DNA from: Antedon mediterranea
Taxonomy: Eukaryota; Echinodermata; Crinoidea; Comatulida; Antedonidae
Reading direction: 5' to 3'
Length of the DNA stretch: 64,000 nt
Assembly: GCF_964355755.1 (NCBI RefSeq)
Contig: NC_092675.1
Location: forward strand, 12,167,312 to 12,231,311
Positions 35,539-46,689 of this stretch are shown one piece after another (the stretch's first letter is position 1; each line of letters opens with the position of its first letter). The position numbers and the translations under genes were made by a program. Below the pieces are notes generated by a model. That model was not told the origin of the DNA and did no database searches. It saw nothing but the letters and a program-made list of their open reading frames with translations.

Positions 35539-37254
35539 TTATCCGCTTGGTATACCAAGCGGATAACTCCTTGTTATTGTATGAGATCAACATTTCTTTT
35601 TGGTTATCCGCAACTTAGTAGTTGCGGATAACCCTTGTTATTGTATATATCTTTTTTTTTTTTTTCATCTTCTTTATTAGTTATCCGCATTGAGCGGATA
35701 ACTCCTTGTAATCGTCCTGGATCTTTTTCTGCTTCTTTCTTTCTCCCCCATTTTTGTGCAGAACGTATCTCAAAAACTTGTAAACATAACATTTCCTAAC
35801 TTTGTCAACATATGGGCATTTACGTGAAGTTGTGCACCTCCTATTTTTGAATGACGTCGGAGTTGCGCAACATGACTTACGCGCGATTTTATGATTTTTT
35901 ATGATTGATCATAGACTAAAAACCAAGCATAATTTTGTTTTGACACTTTGTGAAAATTTAAGTCATATCAGGGGCAAACTTTTTGTGGATTAAAAATGGC
36001 ACGTTTTACAAGAATTTACGCGCGCACGCGTATTTAAAATTTCAAATTGCGCAAAATTAATTTCTAATCAACTTTTTACGCAATTCATGACATTTTGCGC
36101 ATGTAAAAAATTCCCACGTGCGCGCAAATTTTTACGCACGCGGTGGCGAACGTAGCGCTAAAACGTCTTTTTTTTGCGTGAATTATGTTTTATAAGCCTT
36201 TTATAGTAATTTGCTCAATTTTTATACAATTTCTACTTAAAATTACGTCATACGAGCACGTCGAATTGTTCAATTTGCACGCCTTTATAATGAAAAAGTT
36301 CAACAATTTGTCAAAATTATGCCTTTTTTTAAACAGTCATAGATTCTAAACTACGAGGTAAACTTTTTTTTAATTACATATTCTGGAAGTTGATGAGTTG
36401 TAGATATCGGATCATGAATCAATATGGCTAACCGGACAGTGTGACATCATCGTATGGCCACACGAATGTAAAATATAGGATTTTTGTCTCTTTTGTTATT
36501 GCTCATCACATTCAACAGAGCGCATCTCGCTTATACGTATTCCATTTCCCCCGAGATTTTAATATTGTCTCCGTCAATCAACTATCTTTCGCATGAGTTA
36601 AATATATTTTAATTTTTCTAACGTCATCATGTCTAAAAATGTAAATAACGTGGGTCACATATTTTCATCTTTACAGTAAATTTCAATCTGTTATACCGTA
36701 GCTCGTCAGAATAAAAAGTGATAATCATGATTACAACGTTTTCTGGAAGCTATTAGATTGTAGATACGAATTCATGTAAACATTTTGCCAATCGGATGTT
36801 CTGACGTCATCATATGGCCAGTTGAATAAAAAAAGTCGTATTTTCATATTTTACGTAATAGTTCATCACATTTAAAAGGGCGCGCATCTATATTTTACGT
36901 ATTCAAATTTCTTCTACACTTTAATATGTTGTTCCTGAGATAATTTCCTTCCGAAATTGCTATCTAAGTGTTCCATTTTGATACCGTCGCCATGTTAAAA
37001 ATTTGAATAAATGGCGGGTCCAGTAATTTCACCTATTCTACACTGTATATATGTATACAGATTATTCTGTTTGCACTGTATACTATATGACACAAAATTG
37101 ACAAAATTCAGCACTAACAGCATATCATATTCTTCAGTTCTTGTCATAATGCCATAATCTTTATCTGTGTGCAATATTCCAACGTATGACGTGCACGTGG
37201 CGTTTGTCGTGGTGCGGATAACTAACTCGTCAAAGTGACGAGTTTCATGTCTAG
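35539..37254 (+). mobile_element. Helitron-like element, copy A (near full length, 1.7 kb)
   Basis: The 5' end is a module of three hairpins: AGTTATCCGC..GCGGATAACT at 35539, GGTTATCCGCAACTT..AAGTTGCGGATAACC-like at 35605, and another AGTTATCCGC hairpin at 35681. The 3' end has subterminal GCGGATAACT, the hairpin AACTCGTCA-AAG-TGACGAGTT (37224-37244), then TCATGT and CTAG at 37251-37254, followed by T. A 3' hairpin 6-12 nt before CTRR with a following T is the Helitron signature. The short inverse match of 5' and 3' ends resembles Helentron/HINE-type non-autonomous elements. Non-coding; internal modules are repeated within the element. Confidence 0.75.
37224..37254 (+). other. Helitron-like 3' terminus with hairpin and CTAG
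   Basis: A perfect 9-bp stem (AACTCGTCA/TGACGAGTT) with a 3-nt loop, a 6-nt spacer and CTAG. The same terminus occurs at 38685-38714 and 41090-41120. A variant with a longer loop ends at 19489. Confidence 0.8.
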
Positions 37255-38714
37255 TTCTTCTTTCTTTCCCGGAATTTTGTTGCACGCATATCTCTCATCC
37301 TTGTCAACATAAGATTGTATAACTTGGTCATCATATAGACATTTACTTGAAGTTGTGCACCTCCATATTTTGAATAACGTCAGAGTTGCGCAACGTGACT
37401 TACGCGCAATTTTATGAATTTCAATGATTGATCATAAGATAAAAAATAAAAGTCACTTTGAATTGACACTTAGTGAAAATTTAAGTCATATCAAGGGCAA
37501 AATTTCTATGGATTAAAAATGGCATGTTTTACAAGAAGTTACGCGCGCACGCGCATTTAAAATTTCAAAATGCGCAAAATTAATTTCTAATCAACTTTCT
37601 ACGCTGATCATGACATTTTAAGCATGTCAAAAATTCCCGCGCGCGCAAACAAATTTATGCGTATGGTGCACACGGTGCATGAAAATCATGTTTTTTTCTC
37701 TTGAATTATGATTTTCCAGCCTTTCCTAGTCATTTTAAAAAAGATTGACATCATTTCATACGAACACGTTGATTTAGACAATTTGCGTGCGTTTTAGTTG
37801 CAAAAAAGACAAAATATTGTCAAAATTATGCTTACTTTGAATCTATTATAGCTCCTCAGGATCAACCGTTACCCCCATTTTTTAAAATGTAATATGTAAG
37901 CAGATATGTTGTAGATATGAATTCATGCAGAATCTTTAACCCTCGGATGTTATGACGTCATCGTATGGCCAAACAAATGTAAAATATTGGATTTTTTACT
38001 GTTTCGTTATTGCTCATTACATTAAATAGAGCGCATATCGCTTATACGTATTCCATTTCCTCATATATTTTAATACTGTCTAGGTCAATCAACTATCTTT
38101 CGCATGAGTTAAAAATATTTCAATTTTTATGACGTCATCATGTCTAAAAATGTAAATAACGTGGGTCACTTATTTTATCTTTACAGTAAATTTCAATCAA
38201 TTATAGCTCGTCAGAGTTAAAGTGATAATCATTATTAAAACGTTTTCTTGAAGCTATTGGATTGTAGATACGAATTGTCATCATATGGCCAGTTGAATTC
38301 AAAAAGTCATATTTTCACCTCTTGCGTAAAAGTTTATTGCATTTAAACTAGAGCGCATCTCACTTTTACGTGACCAAAATTCTTCAAATTTGTATTAATG
38401 TAATTAATTAGATAATTATCTTCTAAAATTGTTATTTTTATGTCAATTTGATGATGTCATCGTGTTAATAATTGGATTTAAAAGATGGGTCTCGAAATTC
38501 CGTCTATGCTACACTGTATATAACATACAGTGTATTCTGTAAATACTGTAACATGATGTATGCTACAAAATAGGTACAATTTAGATATGTAAACATATTT
38601 ATTTCATGTCATAGGATGGTATAATAATTGTCGAGGTTCGTATAGTTTAAAGTATGTGCATGTTGCGTATGCGCGGATAACCCGAACTCGTCAAAGTGAC
38701 GAGTTCAAATCTAG
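37255..38714 (+). mobile_element. Helitron-like element, copy B (5' hairpins missing)
   Basis: It begins directly after the CTAG of copy A at an internal point of the family (CTTCTTTCTTTC..) and follows it to the hairpin AACTCGTCAAAGTGACGAGTT at 38685-38705 and CTAG at 38711-38714. Head-to-tail with copies A and C. Confidence 0.75.
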
Positions 38715-41120
38715 TCTGTATTATTAGTTATCCGCACTTGGCGGATAACTCCTTGTTATTGTATGGGATCTTTTTCCTTTTCTGTATTATTCTTCTGTCT
38801 TTCTTCCTTTTTTTGTGAGCCCTGTTTCTCTAAAATGTGTAAACAGAACATATCGTAACTTTGTCAAAATATAGACATTTACGTGAAGTTGTGCACCTCC
38901 TATTTTTGAAAAACGTCAGAGTTGCGCAACGTGACTTGCACGCAATTTTATGAATTTAAATGATTGATCATAGATTAAAATCCAAAAGTCGATTTGTATT
39001 GAGACTTGGTGAAAATTTATTTTATATCAAGAGTCAATTTTCTGTGGATTAAAAATGGCATGTTTCACACAAAGTTACGCGCGCACGCGCATTTAAAATT
39101 TCAAAATGCGCAAAATTAATTTCTAATCTGACTTTCTACGCGTTTCATGTAATTTTAAGCATGTCAAAAATTCCCACGCGCCCGCAAATTTTTACGTGCG
39201 CGGTGCGCATGTAGCGTTGAAAACATATTTTTTTCTCGTGATTTATGTTTTTCTAGCTTTTTTTAGTAATTTTAACAACTTTTAAACAATTTCGACTTAA
39301 AATCACGTCATATGAGTCGAATTGAACAATTTGTGCGCTTTTTTGATGAAAAAGTTCAAAAATTTGTCAAAATTATGCCTTTTTTTTAAACAGTCGTAAT
39401 TTCTAAACTGGACGGTCAACTTTTTGTGGATAACATATTCTGGAAGTGGATTAGTTGTATATATCGGATCATGTATTAATATGGCTAACCGGACATTATG
39501 ACGTTATCGTATGGCCACGCAAATACAAAATAAAGGATTTTTGTATCTTTCGTTATAGGTCATCACATTTAATAGAGCGCATCTCAACTTAGCCGTTTAG
39601 CCGTTTTCCATCTTCACCCCGATTTTGATATTGTCTAGGTCAATCAACTATCTTTCGCATGAGTTAAAAGTATTTTAATTTTTATGACGTCATCATGCCT
39701 AAAAATTTTAATTACGTGTGGCATTAATTTCATCTTTACAGTAAATTTTGATCTGTTATAGCTCGTAAGAATAAAATGTGATAATCACGATTAAAACGTT
39801 TTCTAGTTAGCTATTGGATTGTAGATAGCAAATCATGTGAAAATTTTGCCAATCGGATGTTGTGACGTCATCATATGACCAGTTAATTAAAAAAAGTCGT
39901 ATTTTCATCTTTTGCGTCATAATTTATTACATTTAAAAGAGCGCGTTTCATGTCATTTTGAGCATGTCAAAAATTCCCACGGGCGCGCAATTTTCTACGC
40001 ACGCGGTGCGCACGTAGCGATAAAAACATATTTTTTTCTCTTGAATTATATTTTTCAAGCCTTTCCTAGTAATTTTGAAAACAATTTAGACCTTTTTCAG
40101 TTTAAATAACGCCATACGAACACGTTGAATTAGACAATTTGTGCGCGTTTTTTATGAAAAAGCTTAAAAAATCATCAAAATAATGTCTTTTTTTAAACAG
40201 TCATAGTTTCTAAAGTAAACCGTGAACCGTTTATTTTTATTAAAAAATCTAGAAGTTGATGAGTTGCAGATATCGGATCATGCATTGATAAGGCTAAAAA
40301 AACATTGTGACGTAATCGTATGGCCACACGAATGTAAAATATAGGATTTTTGTCTGTTTCGTTATTGCTCATCACATTCAATGGAGCGCATCACGCTTAT
40401 CTGTATTCCTTTTTCTCCTATATTTATATATTGTCTAGGTCAATCAACTTTCTTTAGCATGAGATAAAAATATTTTAATTTTTATAACGTCAACATGCCT
40501 AAAAATTTTAATTACGTAGGTCATTAATTTCATCTTTACAGTAAATTTTAATCTGTAATAGCTCGTAAGAATAAAATGTGATAATCACGATTAAAACGTT
40601 TTCTGGAAGCTATAGGATTGTAGATCTATACGAATTCATGTAAACATTTTGCCAATCGGATGTTGTGACGTCATCATATTGCCAGTTGAATAAAAAAAGT
40701 CGTATTTTCATATTTTGCGTAATAGTTCATCACATTTAAAAGGGTGCGCATCTATATTTTACGTATTCAAATTTCTTCTACACGTTAATATGTTGTTCCT
40801 GAGATAATTTCCTTCTGAAATTGCTATTTAAGTGTTTCATTTTGATACCGTCGCCATGTTAAAAATTTGAATAAATGGCGAGTCCCGTAATTTCACCTAT
40901 TCTACACTGTATGTAATATGTATACAGATTATACTGTTTGCATGTATACTATATGACACAAAATTGACAGAATTCAGCACAAACAGCATATCATATTCTT
41001 CAGTTCTTGTCATAATGCCATAATCTTTATCTGTGTGCAATATTCCAACGTATGACGTGCACGTGGCGTTTGTCGTTGTGCGGATAACTAACTCGTCAAA
41101 GTGACGAGTTTCATGTCTAG
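38715..41120 (+). mobile_element. Helitron-like element, copy C, mosaic of two copies
   Basis: It starts with an AGTTATCCGC..GCGGATAACT hairpin (38728-38752) and ends with the 3' hairpin and CTAG at 41117-41120. Near 39945 the sequence jumps from a late module (CACATTTAAAAGAGCGC) back to an early one (GCGTTTCATGTCATTTTGAG), so part of the element is present twice. A join at the shared GCGC suggests recombination between copies. Confidence 0.75.
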
Positions 41121-41131
41121 TTTATATTCAT

Positions 41132-41300
41132 CACGCTGCTGCTCTAGCCCGATACATCACAAGAGATGACTCATTTATAAGCTGAAAGCAAGCAGCAGTT
41201 ATAGTACTAGAGACTGAAGTTTTTGCTAAAATGCATACTCGACTATAATTTATAGGTCCCAGCTGCTGGACCCAAAAAACGTCTAGGAAAAGAGTCTATG
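41132..41300 (+). repeat. Interspersed repeat CACGCTGCTGCTCTAGCC, copy 2
   Basis: Same family as 6299-6470. It begins 12 bp after the 3' end of Helitron-like copy C. Confidence 0.65.
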
Positions 41301-41767
41301 AGGGCTCACGGTTGAACGATTTTGGATTCTTGCCCTTTGATTGGTTGACGCGAATCAACAGATTGTGGAAGAATTTCCACTTGTACCAACTTGAAGTCAT
41401 GTTGTCTCTAGAGGGTATTCAGTTGCATGCCTACAGTTCAGGTTGAGGTCACAAACAGGCTACAGCACATTAAAGTTCAAAATTGATCATTTTTAAATGC
41501 CATTTTTGAATTAGTAGATTAATATTTGTTGACAAATAATACATTGTTGGAAAGGTACACATGTCTTCTTTCAAATGCTATGTATACAATTAACTAGTGA
41601 AAAAATGGGCATGTGATTCATAATTAAAGAACTATCTGTGATTTGTATGTATCTTTGCAATTAAAGGACATCTTTTTAATAATTAATCATAAATTAATCA
41701 AAAGAACAATGATTAATTTTAAAATGTCGAGCTGCGTTTTTTGTAAGATATATTTCTTGTAATTTTT

Positions 41768-41937
41768 CGCGCCGCGGCTCTAGCCAGTTATGTCCCAGGA
41801 GGACACATTCATTAATAAGCTGTTTCATAGCGGTAGCTTTAGTATCTAAGGCTGACAGTTTTGTGAATTTGGAAACTCGAATATAATTTATAGGTAGCTG
41901 CTGGACCCAAAAAACGTCTGGGAGAAGAGAGTCTATA
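41768..41937 (+). repeat. Interspersed repeat CACGCTGCTGCTCTAGCC, copy 3
   Basis: More diverged than the other copies (CGCGCCGCGGCTCTAGCC start, GACCCAAAAAACGTCTGGGA near the end). Just upstream, at 41731-41764, lies GCGTTTTTTGTAAGATATAT, also found at 6857 and 45147. Confidence 0.6.
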
Positions 41938-42662
41938 TGAAAGCCTTTGCTGATAATACAGTATTATTGAGATGTAGACGGAAATCTGTAAAATCTTGTT
42001 CAATAAATAATAACTTCGTTTTTGCTGTCAACCAGGCCGGTATTATAATAAGTCACTGTCAAATAATCATTCGATAATGGTAAAAACTTTATTTTGGCTC
42101 TGTCAACATAAAGAGAGGTATTTACAATGACTTTCTTTTGACTGTCAATCTAGGCCAATGTTATAATAATACGCCGTCAGATATTAAATCATTGAAACAG
42201 TCCTGGTAAATTTTTTTTTTGGTTATCAGATGCCGTGGGGGGGGGGGGGTCTGTCCAATCAATTATCGTCAGAAGGTGAACAATCAGTCTAGGTAGCAGC
42301 AGCAGATTATTAGGAACACCTGCTCCATTAATTAATCCAGAAAAAGGTTTGTACATTATCTATTTGTTTATTAGCCTTCTCCTAACACAATTATATTTTC
42401 TTTAAAAAAAGGTTTATACATGGTTTCAACATTTATGATAGTAATGTCACAGTTCTGTGTCTGGACACAAGTTCATAGACCTACTAGTTATATTATTCAT
42501 ATTAACTGATACTTACTCTTCATTTACCGTAAAGTTCAGTTTTAATGAAATATATAATATAAATTGGCTTCGTAACAATTAATTAGTGTTGAAAAGGTTA
42601 GTTTTTTGGTGATAGGTGAAAATGACATGTAACTTTGTAATCAATTAATTTTTTTTTGTATA
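41938..42662. other. Intronic stretch with a G-run
   Basis: No element recognised. A run of about 12 G lies at 42237-42248. Confidence 0.4.
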
Positions 42663-43026
42663 AAGGCCCAATTACACTATGACGATAACGACGGACGATA
42701 AATATATAGCATGCATTTTTTTTACATAAACCAAAAGAAATTAGAAAGGTTTTCGTTCTAGACCTATAGGATAATCATTTATGCTGTCTTTGATAAAAAT
42801 AATGTTTTTCAAATTCCAATCAAATGACGTCATGATAAATAAAAACAATAAAATCGCTGTATTGTCACGATATTATTGGTCTTACTAATCATGACGTCAT
42901 TTGATTGGACGTGTGAAAATATAATTTTCATCAAAGGAATTGTTTATATTTCTTTTGGTTTATGTATTAAAAATGCACATTTGTCTATTTATCGTCAATC
43001 GTTATCGTCCTAGTGTATGGGCCTTA
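42663..43026. mobile_element. ~364-bp MITE, AAGGCCCA ends
   Basis: The left end AAGGCCCAATTACACTATGA and the right end (inverse AAGGCCCATACACTAGGACG) continue through GACGATAACG and GACGATAAATA on both sides. Inner TTTGGTTTATGTA also mirrors, so most of the element is a palindrome. Target duplications are ambiguous. Confidence 0.75.
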
Positions 43027-43260
43027 TGCTATAAATGTTCAATTAATTGATCATTCCGATTTTATTACTTGGACTCTTGCACAGTTGCTGTCTAATCGAT
43101 GTTGTGTAATATCATTTCGAACCATATTAAAATCATAAAGAGATTCATATTCCTTAACATGTGGCCGTGCATGGAAGTCCGGTCTACAAAAACTCGGGCC
43201 CGGGATCATTGTTATTGGGCCTGAAAGTGTTGGTGAATTCATAATTATACTTAATATTAT

Positions 43261-43288
43261 ATTTATATATATATATATATATATATAA
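43261..43288. repeat. (AT)n microsatellite
   Basis: About 13 AT units. Confidence 0.9.
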
Positions 43289-43319
43289 TTAATATATTAT
43301 TATACAATTGAAAGCAAAA

Positions 43320-44770
43320 CCCGTTGATATCTCAAATCATTAGGACTAGAAATTTGGCTTATCAATCAAATAAATACTTTCATTCAAAATGAAACTCCAA
43401 CCTCTCTAATCAAAAGATTGAACTCGAAAACGGACCGTTTTTTTTAATTGGGTATGTTGAAACATTTCAATATTCATTTAAAAAAGTACATTAATTATGG
43501 TATTGATCAGTGGCTATAGAGGCGTAAAAACCCTCGGTCAATATCATGTAAAATGCACTGTGGAAGGGTCAAATATTAAGACTGCAAAATTGGGCTTATC
43601 AACAAATAAATACTTTCGTTCAAAATGTAAAATCAATTGGCTGAAAAATTGGGCTTATCAACAACAAAATATTTTATTATTAGACGCGATAACATCAAGG
43701 ATAATCAGTATAATTATTAATATAGCCACTGTTACTAGTTTTATTCTACATGCTAAAGTAAATAAAAATCCACTAGAAAACAAACAAGTCTGAATGTTAT
43801 GCTTATTAGCCATGTTATGTTTGTTACTGTAGGCCTATGATTGTTTGCAATGTCCACATATTATTTCCGTGGGCATATAGTGTATCACTCACAAAAAAGA
43901 CATGTGGGGTTCTTTCTTTAGATTTTGAAGAATGATTTGTGTTACAGGTTGACACATGAGTCAAATGCTCAAGATATCGGCTAACGCCATGGGACCCTTG
44001 GCTTATCAATGAATAATAAATACAGTACTAGGCCTACTTTCGTTCAATTGAAATCGGAATCTGACTGTTTCATTAAATTGGGTGTGATTAGGCCTAAACA
44101 TATAATAATTTATTAAAAAGGTGCAATAAAAACAAATGCATCAGAGGCGTAAAGAACCCACGGTCAATATCATGTAAAATGTATATGGTATAAGCACTTT
44201 GGAAGGGGTCATTGTTATTAAACTGGAAAATTCGGCTTATCAACAAATAAATAATTTCGTTTAAAATGTAAAATAAGACTGCAAAATTGGGCTTATCAAC
44301 AAATAAATAATTTCGTTCAAAATGTAAAATAAGACTGCACAATTGGGCTTATCAACAAATAAAATACTTTTTTTTCAAAATGTAAAATTAAGACTGGAAA
44401 ATTGGGCTTATAAACAAATAAATACTTTTTTTCAAAATGTAAGAAAACATTTTTTAAATATAATCCTTAAGCTCTGTCTATACTATCAAACTAAATATGA
44501 TGTGCCCATATTATATAGACATGACGATGTCATATCACTACGATATTCGGGCATATCACTACCATATTTGGGCACATCACACTTTTTTTGTTAAACTAGT
44601 TGGGACAGTGTAGACACAGAACTATGTGATCGAAACATAAGTCGGAATTGGACTGACGCGATTGATTTAATTGGGTATTTTTATTAATGTAATGATTCAT
44701 TAAAAACTATAATACCGATACGCGTTTGGTATTGATCAATGGTGCAAAAAACCCTGAGAAATAATGTTAT
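43320..44770. repeat. Higher-order repeat with ~55-60-bp units
   Basis: The unit AAATTGGGCTTATCAACAAA, then TAAATA.TTTCGTTCAAAATG, recurs about eight times. It is single at 43356 and 43996, paired at 43587-43680 and four in a row at 44229-44450. A second block, AGAGGCGTAAA.A(A)CCC then CGGTCAATATCATGTAAAAT, accompanies it at about 43515 and 44145, with a relic at 44735. The whole therefore looks like two to three ~630-bp composite repeats. The open frames here are by-products. Confidence 0.75.
44471..44622. mobile_element. ~152-bp MITE, GCTCTGTCTATACT ends
   Basis: The left GCTCTGTCTATACTATCAAA and right (inverse GTTCTGTGTCTACACTGTCC) ends are imperfect inverted repeats. The core has repeated GGGCA(C/T)ATCAC. 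It sits within the ~60-bp repeat region. Confidence 0.6.
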
Positions 44771-45519
44771 AACGCGATTTGGTGATTGCTTAGCAATAAT
44801 ACAACCCATATACTATTATTATAAATACCTATTACAAATCCATTCATATTACTTTTCATCGCGAACCGAAAATGTATAAATGTTATTCTACAGACAGTAA
44901 TTATATATTCAAAAGCCATATTATTATTAATATTATCAATACCTAAATGCGATAGTAATAACCACATAAACATACATTATTCCCAATACAAGTGTGTGCG
45001 TTTAATTCTAGAAAGAAACGACTGTGCTGACAGGCCAATGACATAAATCACAAGTAAAGTCCCAATTGTTCACTTGCGTTTTGAATGGCCGACCTATTAT
45101 ATTAGATTAATGAAGACTGTTCTTACAACTGTCCAGTCAAAAAGTTACGCCGCGTTTTTTGTAAGAAATATTTCTTGTTTATATAGCCATATCTCAATAT
45201 TGTTGTATTTTTTTTGTGTGTTTTCATCAACATGTATAATTGTTAAACTTCAATTTGTCAATAAAGAATATGTATTAAATTTTGACTCCAGTGTATTGGG
45301 TAGGTTGAATTCAGTAGATTGAATTGACAATTTGACATAGATCTCCACCACACAGAAAATGTGGTCTGTATGCCAGGCAGTGTCATCAGCATGATGAATC
45401 CAGAAGATTTTTTTGGGGGGAAAATTTTCAAATTTAAGTTTTGTTTTGCCTATGAAACATGTGTAACAAACTTAAAAAAACAACCATAGTAAATATAAAC
45501 TAAATTTTGATTGTTTTAC
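44771..45519. other. End of intron 2 next to exon 2
   Basis: No element was identified except the short repeat GCGTTTTTTGTAAGAAATAT at 45147-45182 (see 6857, 41731). Confidence 0.45.
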
Positions 45520-45720
45520 CTTGATTCCTGCAAATATTTCACCATTCCATAGGAGGACATTTTGATGCAAATCTTGCAATGGTTGTGCTGTTAATTTGCC
45601 TCTAAAATGAAGTACACACCCAAAAAAGATAGCATGTAGTGACTCTGCAGATAAATTGATGCATTTTTCTGAAGAATAATCAGGACCTCTCCTCTTCAAT
45701 AATTCTCGTAAATCGGCAAT
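45520..45720 (-). CDS. ASNSD1: ASNSD1 exon 2 (glutaminase-like domain core)
   Basis: A 201-bp exon (67 codons) on the minus strand between an ATTACAG acceptor (ending 45721) and the donor GTAAAAC (45519). It encodes IADLRELLKRRGPDYSS, CVLHFRGKLTAQPLQDL and NVLLWNGEIFAGIK. The RRGPD, LH.RG.LT.QP and WNGEIF.GI motifs are those of ASNSD1 rather than of asparagine synthetase itself, which has HRGPD and YNGEIYN. Both ends are phase 0. The family role is inferred from homology; the biochemical activity of ASNSD1 is not well defined. Confidence 0.92.
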
Positions 45721-45811
45721 CTGTAATTGGTATTATTTTTATTTTGGTAAATGGTAATAAGGGAAATTTGAGGTGCCATTTATCATGAATTTATGTTTCC
45801 GAACATCGTGA

Positions 45812-46121
45812 GTGAGTGGCCGAGCGGTTAAGACAGTGGAACCATATTCACGTAGCCATAACATCGGCAGGGGGTCGAGGCTCACTCACTCCATGGTTCT
45901 GGTGGTAGAACGAGTCTTCTCGGATAAGGACTATAACCGTAGGTCCAGTGTACACAACTTGCTCGTGTGCACTTTAAAGAACCTAGTACATCTTTCGAGA
46001 CGAGTAGGGGGTTACACCGGTGTATTAGTACATCACAGCCACTGATCACCAACTGGGCCCTCTGGGAGATCAGTCTTTGACTGAAGAGGTCACCCAGTAT
46101 AAAGATAAAACAAACAAACAT
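45812..46121 (+). mobile_element. tRNA-derived SINE
   Basis: The head is tRNA-like (Ser/Leu type). The A box TGGCCGAGCGG is at 45817-45827 and the B box GGTCGAGGCTC at 45873-45883. The body carries AGAACGAGTCTTCTCGGATA, then CGTAGGTCCAGTGTACAC and TTAAAGAACC..ACATCTTTCG, a conserved central domain of the kind shared among marine-invertebrate SINEs. The 3' tail is GATAAAACAAACAAACA. About 310 bp. It lies in ASNSD1 intron 1 in the opposite sense. Because the head runs into a SINE body and tail, it is not a functional tRNA gene. Confidence 0.85.
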
Positions 46122-46157
46122 TTACCAAAATTTGCAATACAATATACAGCTTTCATC

Positions 46158-46173
46158 ATTGGGGGGGGGGGGG
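46158..46173. repeat. Poly-G run
   Basis: A run of about 15-16 G interrupted by T. Confidence 0.85.
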
Positions 46174-46660
46174 GGTGGGAAGGTCCTTTGGCTCATGTAG
46201 TTAGTGTCTGGTCTGGGCCCCCTATTTCTAGTGGTGAATGCTGAAAGACACAGCTTTTTATGTGTGTAATATTGCCACATCGATTTAATCCAGATCCTGA
46301 TAGGTCTACCATTGAACTGCTTGACGGTGCAGCAGATTTTGACGGACGTCCCCTTTTTGGTGGAACTACCGTCTTCGACGATGTTAAACATTCTCAAAAT
46401 CTTTTTTCAGCCCTTTTCAATTTCTCATTATGAATCAAAAAAATCTTCCTCTGTAAGATTTTGGATTCTTTCACAGAGGTGTGAAAAGTTTGTTTTCCCA
46501 AATGATGTCCGTTTATTGGCATACTCCCTAATCTTTTCTAGGCTTTCTCTTGAATGCTTTAGCGTCAAAGACTTTTGCGCGCAAACATTTATGCATATGA
46601 TACACTTGCCTGTTTTCTTTTTAGATGTAGAGGTTTCTTCAGTAGTCATGATAAATTGGG
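46174..46660 (-). pseudogene. Decayed transposon-type ORF, CxxC and GRPS motifs
   Basis: The minus-strand frame (46649-46428) reads KKTGKCIICINVCAQKSL, LEKIREYANKRTS and CERIQNLTEEDFFDS. After a frameshift it continues HNEKLKRAEKRF, a stop, ECLTSSKTVVPPKRGRPSKS and a serine run. A CxxC zinc-like start, an E.rl..a..R helix and a KRGRPS (AT-hook-like) segment are seen in many multi-copy transposon-linked ORFs of marine invertebrates. The family is not identified. It lies in ASNSD1 intron 1. Confidence 0.45.
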
Positions 46661-46689
46661 ATGAAGATGTCTTATATAGTAGTTCGATT

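Larger units (their letters stand above)
23797..45519 (-). other. ASNSD1: ASNSD1 intron 2 (21.7 kb), transposon-filled
   Basis: Bounded by the exon 2 donor (GTAAAAC at 45519) and the exon 3 acceptor AG at 23797. Most of the interval is accounted for by the mobile elements listed below: TIR elements, foldback elements, Helitron-like copies, MITEs and tandem repeats. The other visible introns are much shorter (about 0.5 and 2.1 kb). Confidence 0.8.

Noticed and set aside
45812-45892. A possible tRNA gene
   Set aside because: The head has A and B boxes but continues into a SINE body and tail, and the acceptor stem is not restored.
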